This document shows, one piece after another, positions 9,055 through 19,792 of a DNA stretch of 64,000 bases (position 1 is the stretch's first letter; each line of letters starts with the position of its first letter). The stretch comes from Arabidopsis thaliana. Lineage: Eukaryota > Streptophyta > Magnoliopsida > Brassicales > Brassicaceae. The position numbers and the translations under genes are program-made. The notes beneath the pieces are model-generated. The model saw only the letters and a program-made list of their open reading frames with translations. It did no database searches and was not told the DNA's origin. The stretch is from NCBI RefSeq assembly GCF_000001735.4, contig NC_003071.7, positions 14,731,443 through 14,795,442 on the forward strand, read 5' to 3'.

Positions 9055-11872
9055 ATGTCTCCGAGCAATAAAGGAACCGTCTTGGCTCTGATTCTAGCGT
9101 TGACCATGGTGGTGGTCAACGGGTTTTCATCGAGATTCTTCGTGGAGAAAAGCAGCTTGACGGTCCTTAACTCATGGGAAATGGGAGCTAAGCACGACGC
9201 GGCCATAGCAAACTTTGGTCTCCCAAAGTACGGCGGTTTCATGATCGGCTCTGTGGTCTACGCAGGCCAAGACGCTTACGGATGCAACTCTTTCAACAAA
9301 ACCTTCAATACCAAGTCTCCTTATCCCAAAATTCTCCTCATTGATCGTGGAGGTATAATCCGAGAGTTCATAGTGACATTTTCAACAAGAATATGATTGA
9401 AAGTTTGAAACTACTTTTTTTGTTACCATTGTGATTGAAGTTTAGTTCTGATAGATTTGAAGGGTTTGTATCTTTGTTAACCGACTCTACAATGTTTTTC
9501 ATTTTTAGTGTGTAACTTTGCTTTGAAGATATGGAACGGACAACAATCCGGCGCAGCGGCTGTTCTTTTAGCAGATAACATTGTTGAGCCATTGATAACA
9601 ATGGATACACCCCAAGATGAAGATCCTGACTTTATAGACAAAGTCAAGATCCCATCAGCTTTAATCCTTCGCTCTTTCGGTGATAGCCTCAAGAAAGCTC
9701 TTAAAAGAGGTGAGGAGGTAATCTTGAAGATGGATTGGAGTGAGTCTATACCAAACCCTGATGAGAGAGTTGAGTATGAGCTATGGGCTAATACTAATGA
9801 TGAATGTGGTGTACACTGCGATAAACAGATAGATTTCATTAAGAACTTTAAGGGAATGGCTCAGATTCTTGAAAAAGGCGGTTATACTTTGTTCAGACCT
9901 CACTACATTTCTTGGGTTTGTCCCAAAGAGCTTCTACTTAGCAAGCAGTGTAGGACTCAGTGTATAAACCAAGGGAGGTATTGTGCTCTTGATACTAAGC
10001 AAGAATTTGAAGATGGATATAATGGGAAAGACGTCGTTTATGAGAATCTGAGGCAGTTATGTGTTCATAAAGTAGCTAAGGAGAAGAACACTTCTTGGGT
10101 TTGGTGGGACTATGTGACAGATTTTAACATCAGGTGTTCTATGAAGGAGAAGAAATACAGCAGAGAATGTGCAGAGACTATTGTGGAATCTCTCGGTAAA
10201 AAAGGTCCTTTTGTTTTCCTAGAGATGTCACAATCTGCTAGCAACTCTTTCTGTAACAGTTTCAGGGTTTTTCTTTTTCCTCAGGGCTGTCTCTTGAGAA
10301 GATCAAGAAATGCATTGGTGATCCTGATGCTGATGTAGAGAATGAAGTTCTAAAAGCCGAGGAAGCTTTTCAGGTTCGCAGTTTCTTCAAATTCACAGTC
10401 CATCAAGCTGTTATTTTTCCTTTGATGACATTTTGAAGTTACAGTTAGGCCAAGAGAATCGTGGCATTGTTACAATCTTTCCTACATTAATGATCAACAA
10501 TGCTCAATATCGCGGTAAGCTCGTCCTTCTCACCGATAATCACAAAGTTTGACGGTTTTAGAATCTTAATCTGTTCCATGCTCAGGTAAACTGGAGAGAA
10601 CCGCGGTGCTGAAGGCTATATGTTCAGGATTCAAGGAAAGAACAGAACCGTCAATATGTTTGAATTCAGGTCAAGTAACTTCCTAGATAAAGATAGTCGC
10701 ATTCTGTGAAGAACACTCTTAATTTCTTTTTGATCCATTCTAAAACAGATATAGAGACCAATGAATGTCTTATAGAAAATGGAGGATGTTGGCAAGACAA
10801 AAGATCCAATGTAACTGCTTGCAAGGTATTTCGTGATAAGGAGCGGTATACCAATAACTTTATCAGTCTATATCATATCTTCTTTATTAGATTATATGAA
10901 TTGTTTTCAGGACACATTTAGGGGAAGAGTATGTGAGTGCCCGGTTGTCGATGGTGTTCAATATAAAGGAGATGGTTATACCTCCTGCAAACGTATGTTT
11001 TTGAATCTTCTCTTTTTAATATATCTCATTGCACATTTTTGTTCAATGATCTTAACAAAGTTTGTGAAACAGCTTATGGACCTGCGAGATGTTCAATGAA
11101 CAATGGAGACTGCTGGTCTGAAACCAGAAAGGGTCTAACTTTCTCTTCTTGTTCAGTTAAGTGACTGCTGCTTTTTCTTCCACTTTGCTGAAGTTTGAGA
11201 CTTTTTCTTACCTTTTGTATTTGTTTGATGTAGGACTCAGAGACATCAGGATGTCGTTGCCCTCTAGGTTTCCTTGGAGATGGTCTAAAATGTGAAGGTG
11301 AAATTGTTTCGACAATTTGTCATAGTAACATCAGAGTTTCCTTGACATTGTCTCTGACCAATCTTTATTGCTTCCTAATAACTAGACATTGATGAATGCA
11401 AAGAGAAATCAGCTTGTAAATGTGATGGCTGCAAATGCAAGAACAATTGGGGAGGATATGAATGCAAATGTTCTAACAATAGTATCTACATGAAAGAAGA
11501 GGACACTTGTATCGGTATGTTGAAAACGATGTAAAACTATTTTCAGATATTATTAGAAGGAAAATCTCAATGTAAACATGTGCAGAGAGAAGAAGTGGAT
11601 CAAGAAGCAGAGGGTTGTTCACAATTGTGGTTCTAACCGCCATCGCGGGTATCTCTTTAGGTGCTTATATATTCTACAAGTACCATCTTCAGGTAATGTC
11701 ACTTTGCTACTAATTATTATGACTTACCCTTTGCATCAAACTCTAACGATCCTTTTATATATACATTAAAACTACAACTTTGCAGTCATACATGGATTCA
11801 GAGATCGTGTCCATTATGTCTCAGTACATACCACTCGATAGCCAAAGCATTAACCAAGACTCTTTTAAGTAA
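9055..11872 (+). CDS. VSR5: vacuolar sorting receptor 5 (BP-80 family)
   Basis: Twelve exons by GT-AG sites: 9055-9352, 9509-10195, 10285-10373, 10445-10514, 10586-10669, 10749-10825, 10911-10992, 11073-11155, 11234-11297, 11386-11514, 11586-11692, 11786-11872, giving 618 residues. Parts: signal peptide, protease-associated domain with the [11 protein letters not shown] block, the plant-specific central domain rich in Cys and Trp, EGF-like repeats including a Ca-binding type ([13 protein letters not shown]), one transmembrane helix ([19 protein letters not shown]) and a short cytosolic tail with YIPL and acidic residues. The family carries soluble cargo with vacuolar signals from Golgi/TGN toward prevacuolar compartments. 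The tail has YIPL where most relatives have YMPL; both fit the YxxPhi adaptor signal. The ATG at 9055 is preferred over the in-frame TTG at 9043. Confidence 0.93.
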
Positions 11873-12732
11873 ATATATAGGAACTCTTGTCATCTCAAAT
11901 GAAGATTGTTGAATCTTGTTATATGGGTCCTTTTTGTAAAGAATCAAAATTTTGAGGCGTTTATTTAAGGATTTGAAAGATTTATGCAAAAAGTTTAAAA
12001 TTACGTAAGTTAAAAACTAAAAAAGAGATTATTGCTTTCATTGAGAGTTGAACTCAAGACCTCCCGCTTACTAAACGGGTGCTCTAACCAACTGAGCTAT
12101 GAAAGCTTTTGCTTACCTGTCCTGTTTTTAAATAAATATCCTTTCAAACATATGAATACAAGTACCATCTCTCTGCTCAGTGTTCGTCCTCCTCTGATCC
12201 TTCAAGTTCAATTTGTTTTTTCTGACCCTAAACGCTAATATTCCCTTGAGTTTTGACCTATATTTGGACCAATGACGTGGATTAGTTCATTCTTTAGAGT
12301 TCATCGTCAACGTACTGGTAAGTCTTTGTCTTCTTATGTTTCTGAATGCTGTGATGCTGTTGCTATCTTAATGCCACTTGCGTTGTACATTTTGATCAAT
12401 GTAACTAATTTAGTAACAGATTTGAGATAACTGGATGAAGTCAATTTAGGTTGCAGAGGATTTCGAAACTGGTTGATTTGAACTCTAAATGACGAGAATG
12501 GAGCCTGAGAGAACAATTTTGCAACATAGTTTGGATTCAGTGTACTTAACTCTATTTCATGTTTTGATAAAGAGTCCTTGTGAAAAAGACTTTTCTTATA
12601 TATACAAACTTTACTTTTTGCAGATTACAGAGAATACAGAACGAAGCAGTTCATGAAGAAAGCAGAATAACACTAGGGTGGAAGGAAGAGACCTTTTCAG
12701 AGGTTACATTTCTTCTCTGTTTTCCATAGTTG
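11873..12732. other. spacer between VSR5 and CAT5 holding a tRNA gene
   Basis: Contains the tRNA-Thr listed separately and probably the CAT5 3' UTR. A donor-like CTGGTAAGT at about 12316-12324 and an acceptor-like TTTTTGCAG ending at 12623 on the + strand could bound an intron of a non-coding transcript. No coding frame supports it. Confidence 0.35.
12033..12106 (-). tRNA. tRNA-Thr (anticodon AGT)
   Basis: The reverse strand folds into a full cloverleaf of 74 nt. The acceptor stem is GCTTTCA (12106-12100) paired with TGAAAGC (12040-12034). The D arm is GCTC-AGTTGGTTA-GAGC. The anticodon arm is CCCGT-TTAGTAA-GCGGG with AGT at the anticodon positions, and the T arm contains GTTCAACTC. No intron and no long variable arm. 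A T run follows downstream on the same strand (complement of the A run at about 12017-12024), as expected for Pol III termination. Confidence 0.93.
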
Positions 12733-14442
12733 TTATGTTCTTGGCACAATTTGCTGATGAGCCATATCGAATGTTGCATGAAGACCAAGCAGGAAATAGT
12801 ATAGTAACATGGCTAAAGTGCAAACACCAAACCTTACAAAAGCCATTGCTCCCAAAGATCCCATGAGAAAGATGTTTGTTGCTATTGATAAGCACGGGAG
12901 CCATGGCACTAACGGTACGCCCCACACTTTCGGTGTTCGTTGCTGAGGAACAAAGAATACGATCCCCAAAGTTCCCAAGAACCAGAAAGGAACTGTTACT
13001 GTGTAACCGATCCATGATCCCTTGCGCTGCATTCCCCAATACGCCGAAGTACCCATTGAAGAAACAACGACGAATAAGAGACAAGTGATGAGCTTAATGA
13101 GATGAACTCTTGGAGTATCTTGTCTCACGTAGTATCTCCTCACGAGTAGTGCGATAGGCATCATTGTGAAGATGAAGAGAGTACTTATCGATAAGAGGCT
13201 TGCCAAAACATCTAAACCAGAAAAGAAAGCAATGAGAGCACTTGGAATTGCTACTAGGAGGTTAGCGTTTATCGGTGTTCCTGTTTTGGGATGGACAAGG
13301 GCAAATATAGGCGGAATCATGTGGGTCCGTGCGATGTGAGTAACGTATCTCGCTTGTCCCAATGCTCCTACTAAAAGAACTGTGGTCATCCCTTTGAGAG
13401 CACCAAGTGCCACCAAGTACTTTCCCCATTTCATTCCAACGCTCTGAAACGCTACTGAGTAAGCTGCATTTGGATCTATATCTGTATACTTCTGCATCAT
13501 ACTCAAGGATAATGCCATCAAGCAGTATATCACTGTTATTATCGACATTGAACCGAGTAACCCGATTGGTATGTCTCTTGATGGATTCTTGGTTTCTTCA
13601 GCCATTGTTGCTATGCTATCAAATCCTCCATATGCAAAGTACACAACTGCAGCTGCTCGGAACACTCCCTCAGGTCCAAAAGGCAAGAATGGAGTCAAAT
13701 TTGATGTGTCGGCGTGGATAAAACCAGCGATTATAACAAAAAATATCACTAAAGTGTTGATAGCAGAAGCTATCCAGTTGAGCAATGAAGTCTTTCTTGT
13801 GCTGATCGATGCAATTGTAGCTGAAGCGGCTATAACAACAACAGCTATTGGGTCCAAGAGATTAAAACCGGAACTGAGATCTGTTTTGATCCGTAGAGCG
13901 TTCGGGCTACGATTCAGAAGAGTTGCAAAATATGAAGTCCAGGCTCTAGCAACAGCTGCAGTTCCAACAATACTCTCAAGAAGTATATTCCCTGCAGTGA
14001 TGAACGCCGCAAAATCCCCAAGCTCAATCCGTAGATAGGCGAAAGAACCACCAGCCACAGGGATTTCCACAGCGAATTCCGTGTAGCAGAAGACAGAGAG
14101 CATAGCAGAAAGACCTGAAACAACATAAGACAAGACAATAGCTGGTCCTGCTTGCTCATGAGCTTCTTGACCTGTCAAGACAAAGATTCCAGCTCCAATC
14201 ACCGACCCGAATCCAAACCATACTAAATCCCACCATGTCAAACACCGTTTCATCTCGTGCTCACTCTGTTTCTTGAGCTCAAACCGCTCGTTCTCATCAT
14301 CAGACCTACTAACCAACCTGTTCTTGAACCTGGAACATGTCTGAGACAGAGCAGCTCTGTAACTACCAAAGCTCTGGAAAGATTCCTCAGGAAAGAAATC
14401 TCTCTTGCTCCATCTCCAGTATCCTCTCTCTTCACCTTCCAT
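12733..14442 (-). CDS. CAT5: cationic amino acid transporter 5
   Basis: Single-exon gene for 569 residues, the length I recall for CAT5 (At2g34960). A cytosolic N-terminus leads into the APC-superfamily core starting with WWDLVWFGFGSVIGAGIFVL (about 75-95), with the G-S/A-G-I-F substrate-binding turn of transmembrane segment 1. About 14 predicted membrane segments follow, with the conserved YFAYGGFDSIATMAEE stretch (TM6 region). The family imports Lys/Arg/His across membranes; CAT5 is known as a high-affinity plasma-membrane basic amino acid carrier. ATG at 14440-14442 begins MEGEERGYW. It runs convergent to VSR5 and divergent from the eIF2B-epsilon gene. Confidence 0.94.
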   Translation of the reverse strand: MEGEERGYWRWSKRDFFPEESFQSFGSYRAALSQTCSRFKNRLVSRSDDENERFELKKQSEHEMKRCLTWWDLVWFGFGSVIGAGIFVLTGQEAHEQAGPAIVLSYVVSGLSAMLSVFCYTEFAVEIPVAGGSFAYLRIELGDFAAFITAGNILLESIVGTAAVARAWTSYFATLLNRSPNALRIKTDLSSGFNLLDPIAVVVIAASATIASISTRKTSLLNWIASAINTLVIFFVIIAGFIHADTSNLTPFLPFGPEGVFRAAAVVYFAYGGFDSIATMAEETKNPSRDIPIGLLGSMSIITVIYCLMALSLSMMQKYTDIDPNAAYSVAFQSVGMKWGKYLVALGALKGMTTVLLVGALGQARYVTHIARTHMIPPIFALVHPKTGTPINANLLVAIPSALIAFFSGLDVLASLLSISTLFIFTMMPIALLVRRYYVRQDTPRVHLIKLITCLLFVVVSSMGTSAYWGMQRKGSWIGYTVTVPFWFLGTLGIVFFVPQQRTPKVWGVPLVPWLPCLSIATNIFLMGSLGAMAFVRFGVCTLAMLLYYFLLGLHATFDMAHQQIVPRT

Positions 14443-14897
14443 TCTCTCTGCTTCAAAGATTTGTTAATGAAGAAGAGCTAAAGAGACACCATCTAATTTT
14501 GTTCCATTGTTTGACTAGTAGAAGTTTCAGACAGTTTTTTTGTATTTTTGCAGCTTCCCTGACTTTCCTCAACTTTGTGTACTGTCCATTCATAAACCTC
14601 CCCACTTGTTAGATTTGCTACGTCACCTTCATAACTCTCATTGTCTTTATTGGCGTCTTCTTACCGTTTCGTTTAGTACTTCAACCATGAAAATTCATGA
14701 TGATAACATACATAATTCAGTGCTTTTTTACTCTTAGGGGGCTGTAAAATGATAAATTGTCATATTAGTCCTTCAGATTTTTAAAAGATGTACATTTAAT
14801 CCTCTTTTCTCAATTCGTCATAAATTAACTTCAGTTTATACTCAGGGTTTTAGATTTTCCCGTGAGATCGAATTTGATCAGTGAGAGAGGAGGAGAT
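14443..14897. other. divergent spacer CAT5 / eIF2B-epsilon
   Basis: About 450 bases holding the two 5' leaders and promoters. It includes an in-frame GTG at 14862 upstream of the eIF2B-epsilon ATG that is not used as start. No further feature recognised. Confidence 0.4.
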
Positions 14898-17090
14898 ATG
14901 GGTGCTCAGAAGAAAGGCGGCGCCGCCGCTAGGGTTTCAGAGGATGCGGAGGTACAGAGTCGCCACCGATTGCAAGCAATTCTTCTTGCCGACAGTTTCG
15001 CCACGAAATTTCGTCCCGTAACCCTAGAACGCCCAAAGGTACTGTTACCGATAGTTAATGTTCCGATGATTGATTACACATTGGCATGGCTCGAATCTGC
15101 TGGAATAGAGGAGGTTTTCGTCTTCTGTTGTGCTCATTCGATGCAGGTTATCGAATATCTGGAGAAATCCGAGTGGTATTCGCATCCAAACTTGCTTGTG
15201 AGAACGATTGAGTCGCACAAATCCATCAGTGCTGGAGATGCTTTGCGTTACATGTATGAACAACAGACAGAGACGTCTCAGATTCAAGGTGATTTCGTTC
15301 TTGTTAGTGGAGATACTGTGAGTAATATGCCACTTGCTGATTTGATTCAAGAGCATAGAGAGAGGAAGAAGAAAGATGAGAAAGCTATTATGACTATGGT
15401 TATTAAGCAGTCTAAATCTTCTCCACTTACGCATCAGTCAAGATTAGGAACAGATCAGCTTTTCATTGCTGTTGATCCTTTGACAAAGCAGCTTCTTCAT
15501 TACGAGGAAGATAAGATTGATCATCCAAGTGGGTCAGTTTGCTTAGAGAAGTCATTGTTGGATACTAATCCTTCTGTTTTAGTATGCAATGATATGCAGG
15601 ATTGCTACATTGACATATGTTCTCCTGAAGTGCTTAGTCTCTTTGAGGATAACTTTGATTATCAACATCTGCGTCGTCATTTTGTCAAAGGTGTGCTTGT
15701 GGATGATATTATGGGTTATAAAATCTTCACTCATGAGATTCACTCGAGCTATGCTGGTAGGATTGATAATTTCCGAAGCTATGACACTGTTAGCAAGGAT
15801 ATAATTCAGAGGTGGACATATCCTTATGTACCAGATATTAATTTCAGTGGAAATCGGCCTCTAAAGCTCGGGAGACAAGGGATATACAAGGCTTCTGATG
15901 TAGTTCAATCACGATCTGCTGATGTTGGAGCTTCTACTGTCATTGGATACGGTACGAAAATTGGTCATGGGGATAAAATCATGAACTCGGTTATTGGGAA
16001 TGGATGCTCTATTGGATCAAATGTGGTGATTGAAGGCTCATACATATGGAACAATGTTACTATTGAAGATGGGTGTGAGATAAGGAACGCTATTGTGTGT
16101 GATGGGGTGAAAATCAGAGCAGGAGCTGTTCTGCAGCCTGGTGTTGTTTTGTCTTTCAATGTTGTAGTTGGACGGGACTTTGTTGTGCCTGCATACTCAA
16201 AGGTTTCCCTACTTCAACAGCCAACGACAGAAGACAGTGATGAAGAGCTGGAATATGCTGATAGTAGCAGCGGGACTGCGGATCATTTGTCAGGCCTAAA
16301 TCTGCAAATGGAGTCCAAAGCATCTGAGCTTGGTCCTGATGGAGCAGGTTACATATGGGAAGTATGTGAAGGGGCTCATGATGAGGAGTGGAAGCATTCT
16401 GTTGCACCAATCCCCAAGGATAAACTTTCTGAGATTACTCAGGCCATAGACGATGATGACACAGATGATGAAAGTGTCGTCCCGACTTCTGGAGAGTTGA
16501 AATCTGATGCTGATAGTATTAACACTGATGTGAATGATCCCAATGATGATTACTATTACTTTGAGAAAGAGGTTGAAGGGACCGTCTTAAGGGCTGTTGA
16601 AGAGAATATCAAAGTGGACCTTGTAACTATGGAGATTAACGGGCTGCGGTTGTCATTCAACATGGAATCTGCAGATTGTGCTGGAGCAACATTTTTCTCG
16701 ATGATAAAACTGGCACTTGATACTCCACACAATTCTGGTAGTGAGTTGTATAAAAACGCAGCGAGTATCATTACAAAATGGAAGGATCTTCTTGGCTTCT
16801 ACGCAAAGAAAATTGATGAACAGATAGAAGTGATCATGAAATTTGAAGAGATGTGTCAGGAATCTCACAAAGAGTTGGGCCCTTTGTTCACACAAATTCT
16901 ACATCTTCTATATGACAAGGACGTGTTGCAAGAAGATGCGATACTGAGATGGGAGGAAGAGAAGGCAGGCGCGGATGAAGCTGACAAAGTATATCTGAAA
17001 CAATGTGATACATTCATACAGTGGCTCAAAGAAGCATCTGAGGAGGAAGATGAAGATGATGAAGATGAAGAAGAAGAAGAAGATAACTGA
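14898..17090 (+). CDS. translation initiation factor eIF2B, epsilon (catalytic) subunit
   Basis: Intronless gene for 730 residues. N-terminal nucleotidyltransferase-like domain (LQAILLADSFATKF, then RPKVLLPIVNVPMIDYTL, about residues 30-75), followed by left-handed beta-helix hexapeptide repeats (GYGTKIGHGDKIMNSVIGN onward, about 345-435), an acidic linker and a C-terminal W2 HEAT-like domain (about 560-730) ending in a Glu/Asp tail. In eukaryotes this subunit is the guanine-nucleotide exchange factor acting on eIF2; the W2 domain is catalytic. The start is the ATG at 14898 (MGAQKKGGAAARVSE), since an earlier in-frame codon is only GTG. Trimeric LpxA-like annotations of this locus reflect the hexapeptide repeats. 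Confidence 0.93.
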   Translation: MGAQKKGGAAARVSEDAEVQSRHRLQAILLADSFATKFRPVTLERPKVLLPIVNVPMIDYTLAWLESAGIEEVFVFCCAHSMQVIEYLEKSEWYSHPNLLVRTIESHKSISAGDALRYMYEQQTETSQIQGDFVLVSGDTVSNMPLADLIQEHRERKKKDEKAIMTMVIKQSKSSPLTHQSRLGTDQLFIAVDPLTKQLLHYEEDKIDHPSGSVCLEKSLLDTNPSVLVCNDMQDCYIDICSPEVLSLFEDNFDYQHLRRHFVKGVLVDDIMGYKIFTHEIHSSYAGRIDNFRSYDTVSKDIIQRWTYPYVPDINFSGNRPLKLGRQGIYKASDVVQSRSADVGASTVIGYGTKIGHGDKIMNSVIGNGCSIGSNVVIEGSYIWNNVTIEDGCEIRNAIVCDGVKIRAGAVLQPGVVLSFNVVVGRDFVVPAYSKVSLLQQPTTEDSDEELEYADSSSGTADHLSGLNLQMESKASELGPDGAGYIWEVCEGAHDEEWKHSVAPIPKDKLSEITQAIDDDDTDDESVVPTSGELKSDADSINTDVNDPNDDYYYFEKEVEGTVLRAVEENIKVDLVTMEINGLRLSFNMESADCAGATFFSMIKLALDTPHNSGSELYKNAASIITKWKDLLGFYAKKIDEQIEVIMKFEEMCQESHKELGPLFTQILHLLYDKDVLQEDAILRWEEEKAGADEADKVYLKQCDTFIQWLKEASEEEDEDDEDEEEEEDN

Positions 17091-17524
17091 ATTGGTATAC
17101 CTGAGTTCGATGGCTCTCAACTAGTTGTTCATTATGCAGTTGATGGCCTCACATTTTGATTGATCATTTACTTTTAAGAGCTACTCTGTTTTTTGTTCTG
17201 TCATCATCAATAATCTTTTTTTCTTCATGTCTTCTGTTCTGTTGCTTCATGAGATACTTTCTCATCCACGAGTTTGCTCACATGTATCGTTTGATATATA
17301 ATTTTACTTGAGTACTAAATCTCTTAATTTTTATTTGCCAATTACTCCCTCTACTTTTTCTTATTTCAAAAAATAGCATCACAAATTCACTAGATCCTCC
17401 TTCCTCTCGATTCAAGCTTCCTCTTTGGACGAATCGTTTGCTTTCGCATCCCTCGCTCTAACTTGAATTGATCGAGGTGACGTAAGAACCCTAATTTTGG
17501 ATCCAAGAATCCGGAACCTCCCCA
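17091..17524. other. spacer eIF2B-epsilon / SETH1
   Basis: Tandem genes with 434 bases between them: the 3' UTR of the first and the promoter/leader of the second. No other structure seen. Confidence 0.4.
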
Positions 17525-18436
17525 ATGGAAAGTAATCTCGCCGGAGACTCAATTCCGGGACCCAAATGGAGGAAAGTAGCCTACGGAGGAATGCAAATCG
17601 GATACGACGACAATTACACAGACGAATCGTTCCTCGAGGAAATGGTGATGAACGCAAACGTAGTGAGACGTGATTTGCTCAAGGTGATGAAAGACTCTGT
17701 CTCAATCTCCCAATACCTCTGCATCGTCGCGCTTGTAGTCTTGGTTTGGGTTCACACTCTTGAATCATCTTTGGACGAGAACTCGCTTTTGCTACTTGAT
17801 CTCTCTCTCTTAGCATCAGGATTCTTAATTCTCCTCTTAACCGAAGAAAAAATGTTATCTTTGAGTCTCCTCTTGCGTTACCTCGTCAACATCTCCTTCT
17901 TCACCACGGGACTTTATATCTTAGCTCCGATTTACCAGACTCTCACGCGATCTATCAGCTCAGATTCGATATGGGCAGTCACTGTTTCACTCCTCTTGCT
18001 TCATCTCTTCTTGCATGATTACTCTGGTTCCACCATTAGAGCTCCAGGAGCACTCAAAACTCCGAATTTGACAAGCTGCATATCTGTCAATGCTTCAATT
18101 GTAGCATCAGTCTTTGTTGCTTCACGTCTTCCTTCTAGGCTCCATGTCTTTGCTGTGATGCTATTCTCACTTCAAGTCTTTCTCTTTGCGCCTCTTGTTA
18201 CTTACTGCATCAAGAAATTCAACTTTGGGTTGCATCTTCTCTTCTCCTTTGCTCTAATGGGTTTGACGCTTTACTCTATTTATGCATTGCATAGACTCTT
18301 CTTCCTTGTCTTTCTTTCTCTTGTGCTTCTTGTCAATGTTGTGTGTCCTTATTGGCTCATTAGGATGCAAGAGTATAAGTTTGAGATTAATGGTCCTTGG
18401 GATGAAGCCAAGCTTTGTTTCGACATTACAGATTGA
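17525..18436 (+). CDS. SETH1: SETH1, PIG-C subunit of GPI-GlcNAc transferase
   Basis: Single-exon gene for 303 residues. The N-terminus has the PIG-C signature [20 protein letters not shown] followed by DESFLEEM; the rest is a string of about seven to eight hydrophobic segments with Leu/Phe/Ser-rich composition, then a hydrophilic end ([20 protein letters not shown]) conserved in the family. PIG-C is part of the ER complex that adds GlcNAc to phosphatidylinositol, the first step of GPI anchor synthesis; Arabidopsis SETH1 is needed for pollen germination and tube growth. Length and order fit At2g34980. Confidence 0.93.
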
Positions 18437-18621
18437 CCATACTCTTCGGATAGTTTATATAACTGAAATTCATTAGACTTGCTTTTCTTCGACTTGTATT
18501 AATCTGATCTGATTTTGCATTGTAGTGTATGTGTATCTATGATCAGATTTTGTAGCTAGAAACAAAGATTATAATCTTCTATATAAACGATGTCGTCACG
18601 AGAATGTCAATAAAGTTAGGA

Positions 18622-18692
18622 CTTAGGATGGCCGAGTGGACACAAGTTCTGGTCCTCGTAAGAGGGTGTGGGTTCAAACCCCACTTCTGACA
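18622..18692 (+). pseudogene. tRNA-Leu relic with an internal deletion
   Basis: The sequence keeps the start of a plant tRNA-Leu (AGGATGGCCGAGTGG), the 3' half of the anticodon arm (CAAGTTCTGG), a class II variable arm (TCCTCGTAAGAGGG), the T arm (GTGGGTTCAAACCCCAC), the 3' acceptor strand TTCTGAC and then A. Compared with my memory of plant tRNA-Leu(CAA), about 13 bases between the D-arm GAGTGG and the anticodon loop are missing, so the D stem cannot close and the anticodon stem lacks its 5' side. The 5' acceptor end is also changed. A T10 run (about 18702-18711) follows. It lies in or just after the 3' UTR of SETH1. It probably does not make a working tRNA. Confidence 0.75.
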
Positions 18693-18817
18693 TTTTAATC
18701 TTTTTTTTTTGGACTTGAATATTGGTCATGTTCGAAAAGCAAATGATAGCAAACAGACAAACAGACAAACACAAATGTTGTTAGCAAAAAACACACACCA
18801 AGAAAATTGCCTATCTA

Positions 18818-19792
18818 CTACACTCGATCATCTAGCTGGGATTGTTCAACTGATATTCGGCGGGAATCCTTTGACGGAGCCACCGCTTCTCCGCCACAGG
18901 AGGTGGACCATGCACAATCAGAGAAGGAATGCATCCGCCGTTGGTACGAGAAGACACTCCTCTCGCTTCCGGCACTTCTGCTTCTGTAACCACGCCGTGA
19001 GCTCCTAGCCTGAGAAAATGCCACGTTGTCCACCGTTTTTTTCGTCAGTTGCCTCCGGACTTCTTCTGGTAACCGAAGCGTAAACCGGTCTAAATTATCT
19101 AGCGGTTGAACCACAGAATGTCCGGTCGAATGCGATCTCGAGATTAATATCTGGGAGACTCGACATTGAGACAATCTCGTTGACCATGACCGAGACGGTC
19201 TGTTCCTATTGGTCCACGTCACACCATCAAACAAATGCGAGTTTGTAGATTCTACAAGATCCGGTTCCGGATTCAAGTAGCTTCTCTCACCCGGTTGTAA
19301 GCAAAGATCCACACGACAGAGTGGACACGTGGAGTGATCAGAGAGCCAGACACTTACACAATCAGCATGAAACACGTGGCAGCATTCAGGCATCAAACGG
19401 AGCGTTTCATGGTCTTCGAACTCACAGATACACACTGCACACTCGACGCCACCTATCCCGATTCTCCGCTCCTTCACCTCCGAGTAGAGAAACGTCGGAA
19501 ATGAGTTGATGATAGCCTCGTCGAGCCCACGCACCGCCGTAATACTCGTACGGGATTCAACGTCGGAGTCAGTGAAAGGGTTGATGGATTCTTGTGAGTA
19601 AAATTGGCGAGAGGTCCAGCGGAAGCAAACCGAAGCCAAGCCAACGATGAAGATTGCGAAGAGTATAATCGTGATTACTAGTAGGGTTAGGTCGCTTGCT
19701 TTTATCTCGGTTCCAGGCTGCACCATCGTCTCGCTTGATTCGTATGCAACGGACTGAAGCAATACTCGGATATTTCTCTCAAAACTTACCAT
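18818..19792 (-). CDS. ATL38: ATL38, RING-H2 E3 ubiquitin ligase
   Basis: Intronless. The longest frame gives 324 residues. An internal Met at residue 23 (MVQPGTEIKASDL, ATG at 19726-19724) gives 302 and may be the true start because it puts the single membrane helix (LTLLVITIILFAIFIVGLAS) close to the N-terminus, as usual for ATLs. Next come the GLD motif ([20 protein letters not shown]) and a RING-H2 domain C-x2-C-x14-C-x-H-x2-H-x2-C-x10-C-x2-C (CAVCICEFED ... CCHVFHADC ... CPLC), with the Pro before the third Cys typical of ATLs. Likely a membrane-anchored ligase; substrate unknown. Paralogue of the neighbour ATL9, same strand. Confidence 0.88.
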   Translation of the reverse strand: MVSFERNIRVLLQSVAYESSETMVQPGTEIKASDLTLLVITIILFAIFIVGLASVCFRWTSRQFYSQESINPFTDSDVESRTSITAVRGLDEAIINSFPTFLYSEVKERRIGIGGVECAVCICEFEDHETLRLMPECCHVFHADCVSVWLSDHSTCPLCRVDLCLQPGERSYLNPEPDLVESTNSHLFDGVTWTNRNRPSRSWSTRLSQCRVSQILISRSHSTGHSVVQPLDNLDRFTLRLPEEVRRQLTKKTVDNVAFSQARSSRRGYRSRSAGSERSVFSYQRRMHSFSDCAWSTSCGGEAVAPSKDSRRISVEQSQLDDRV

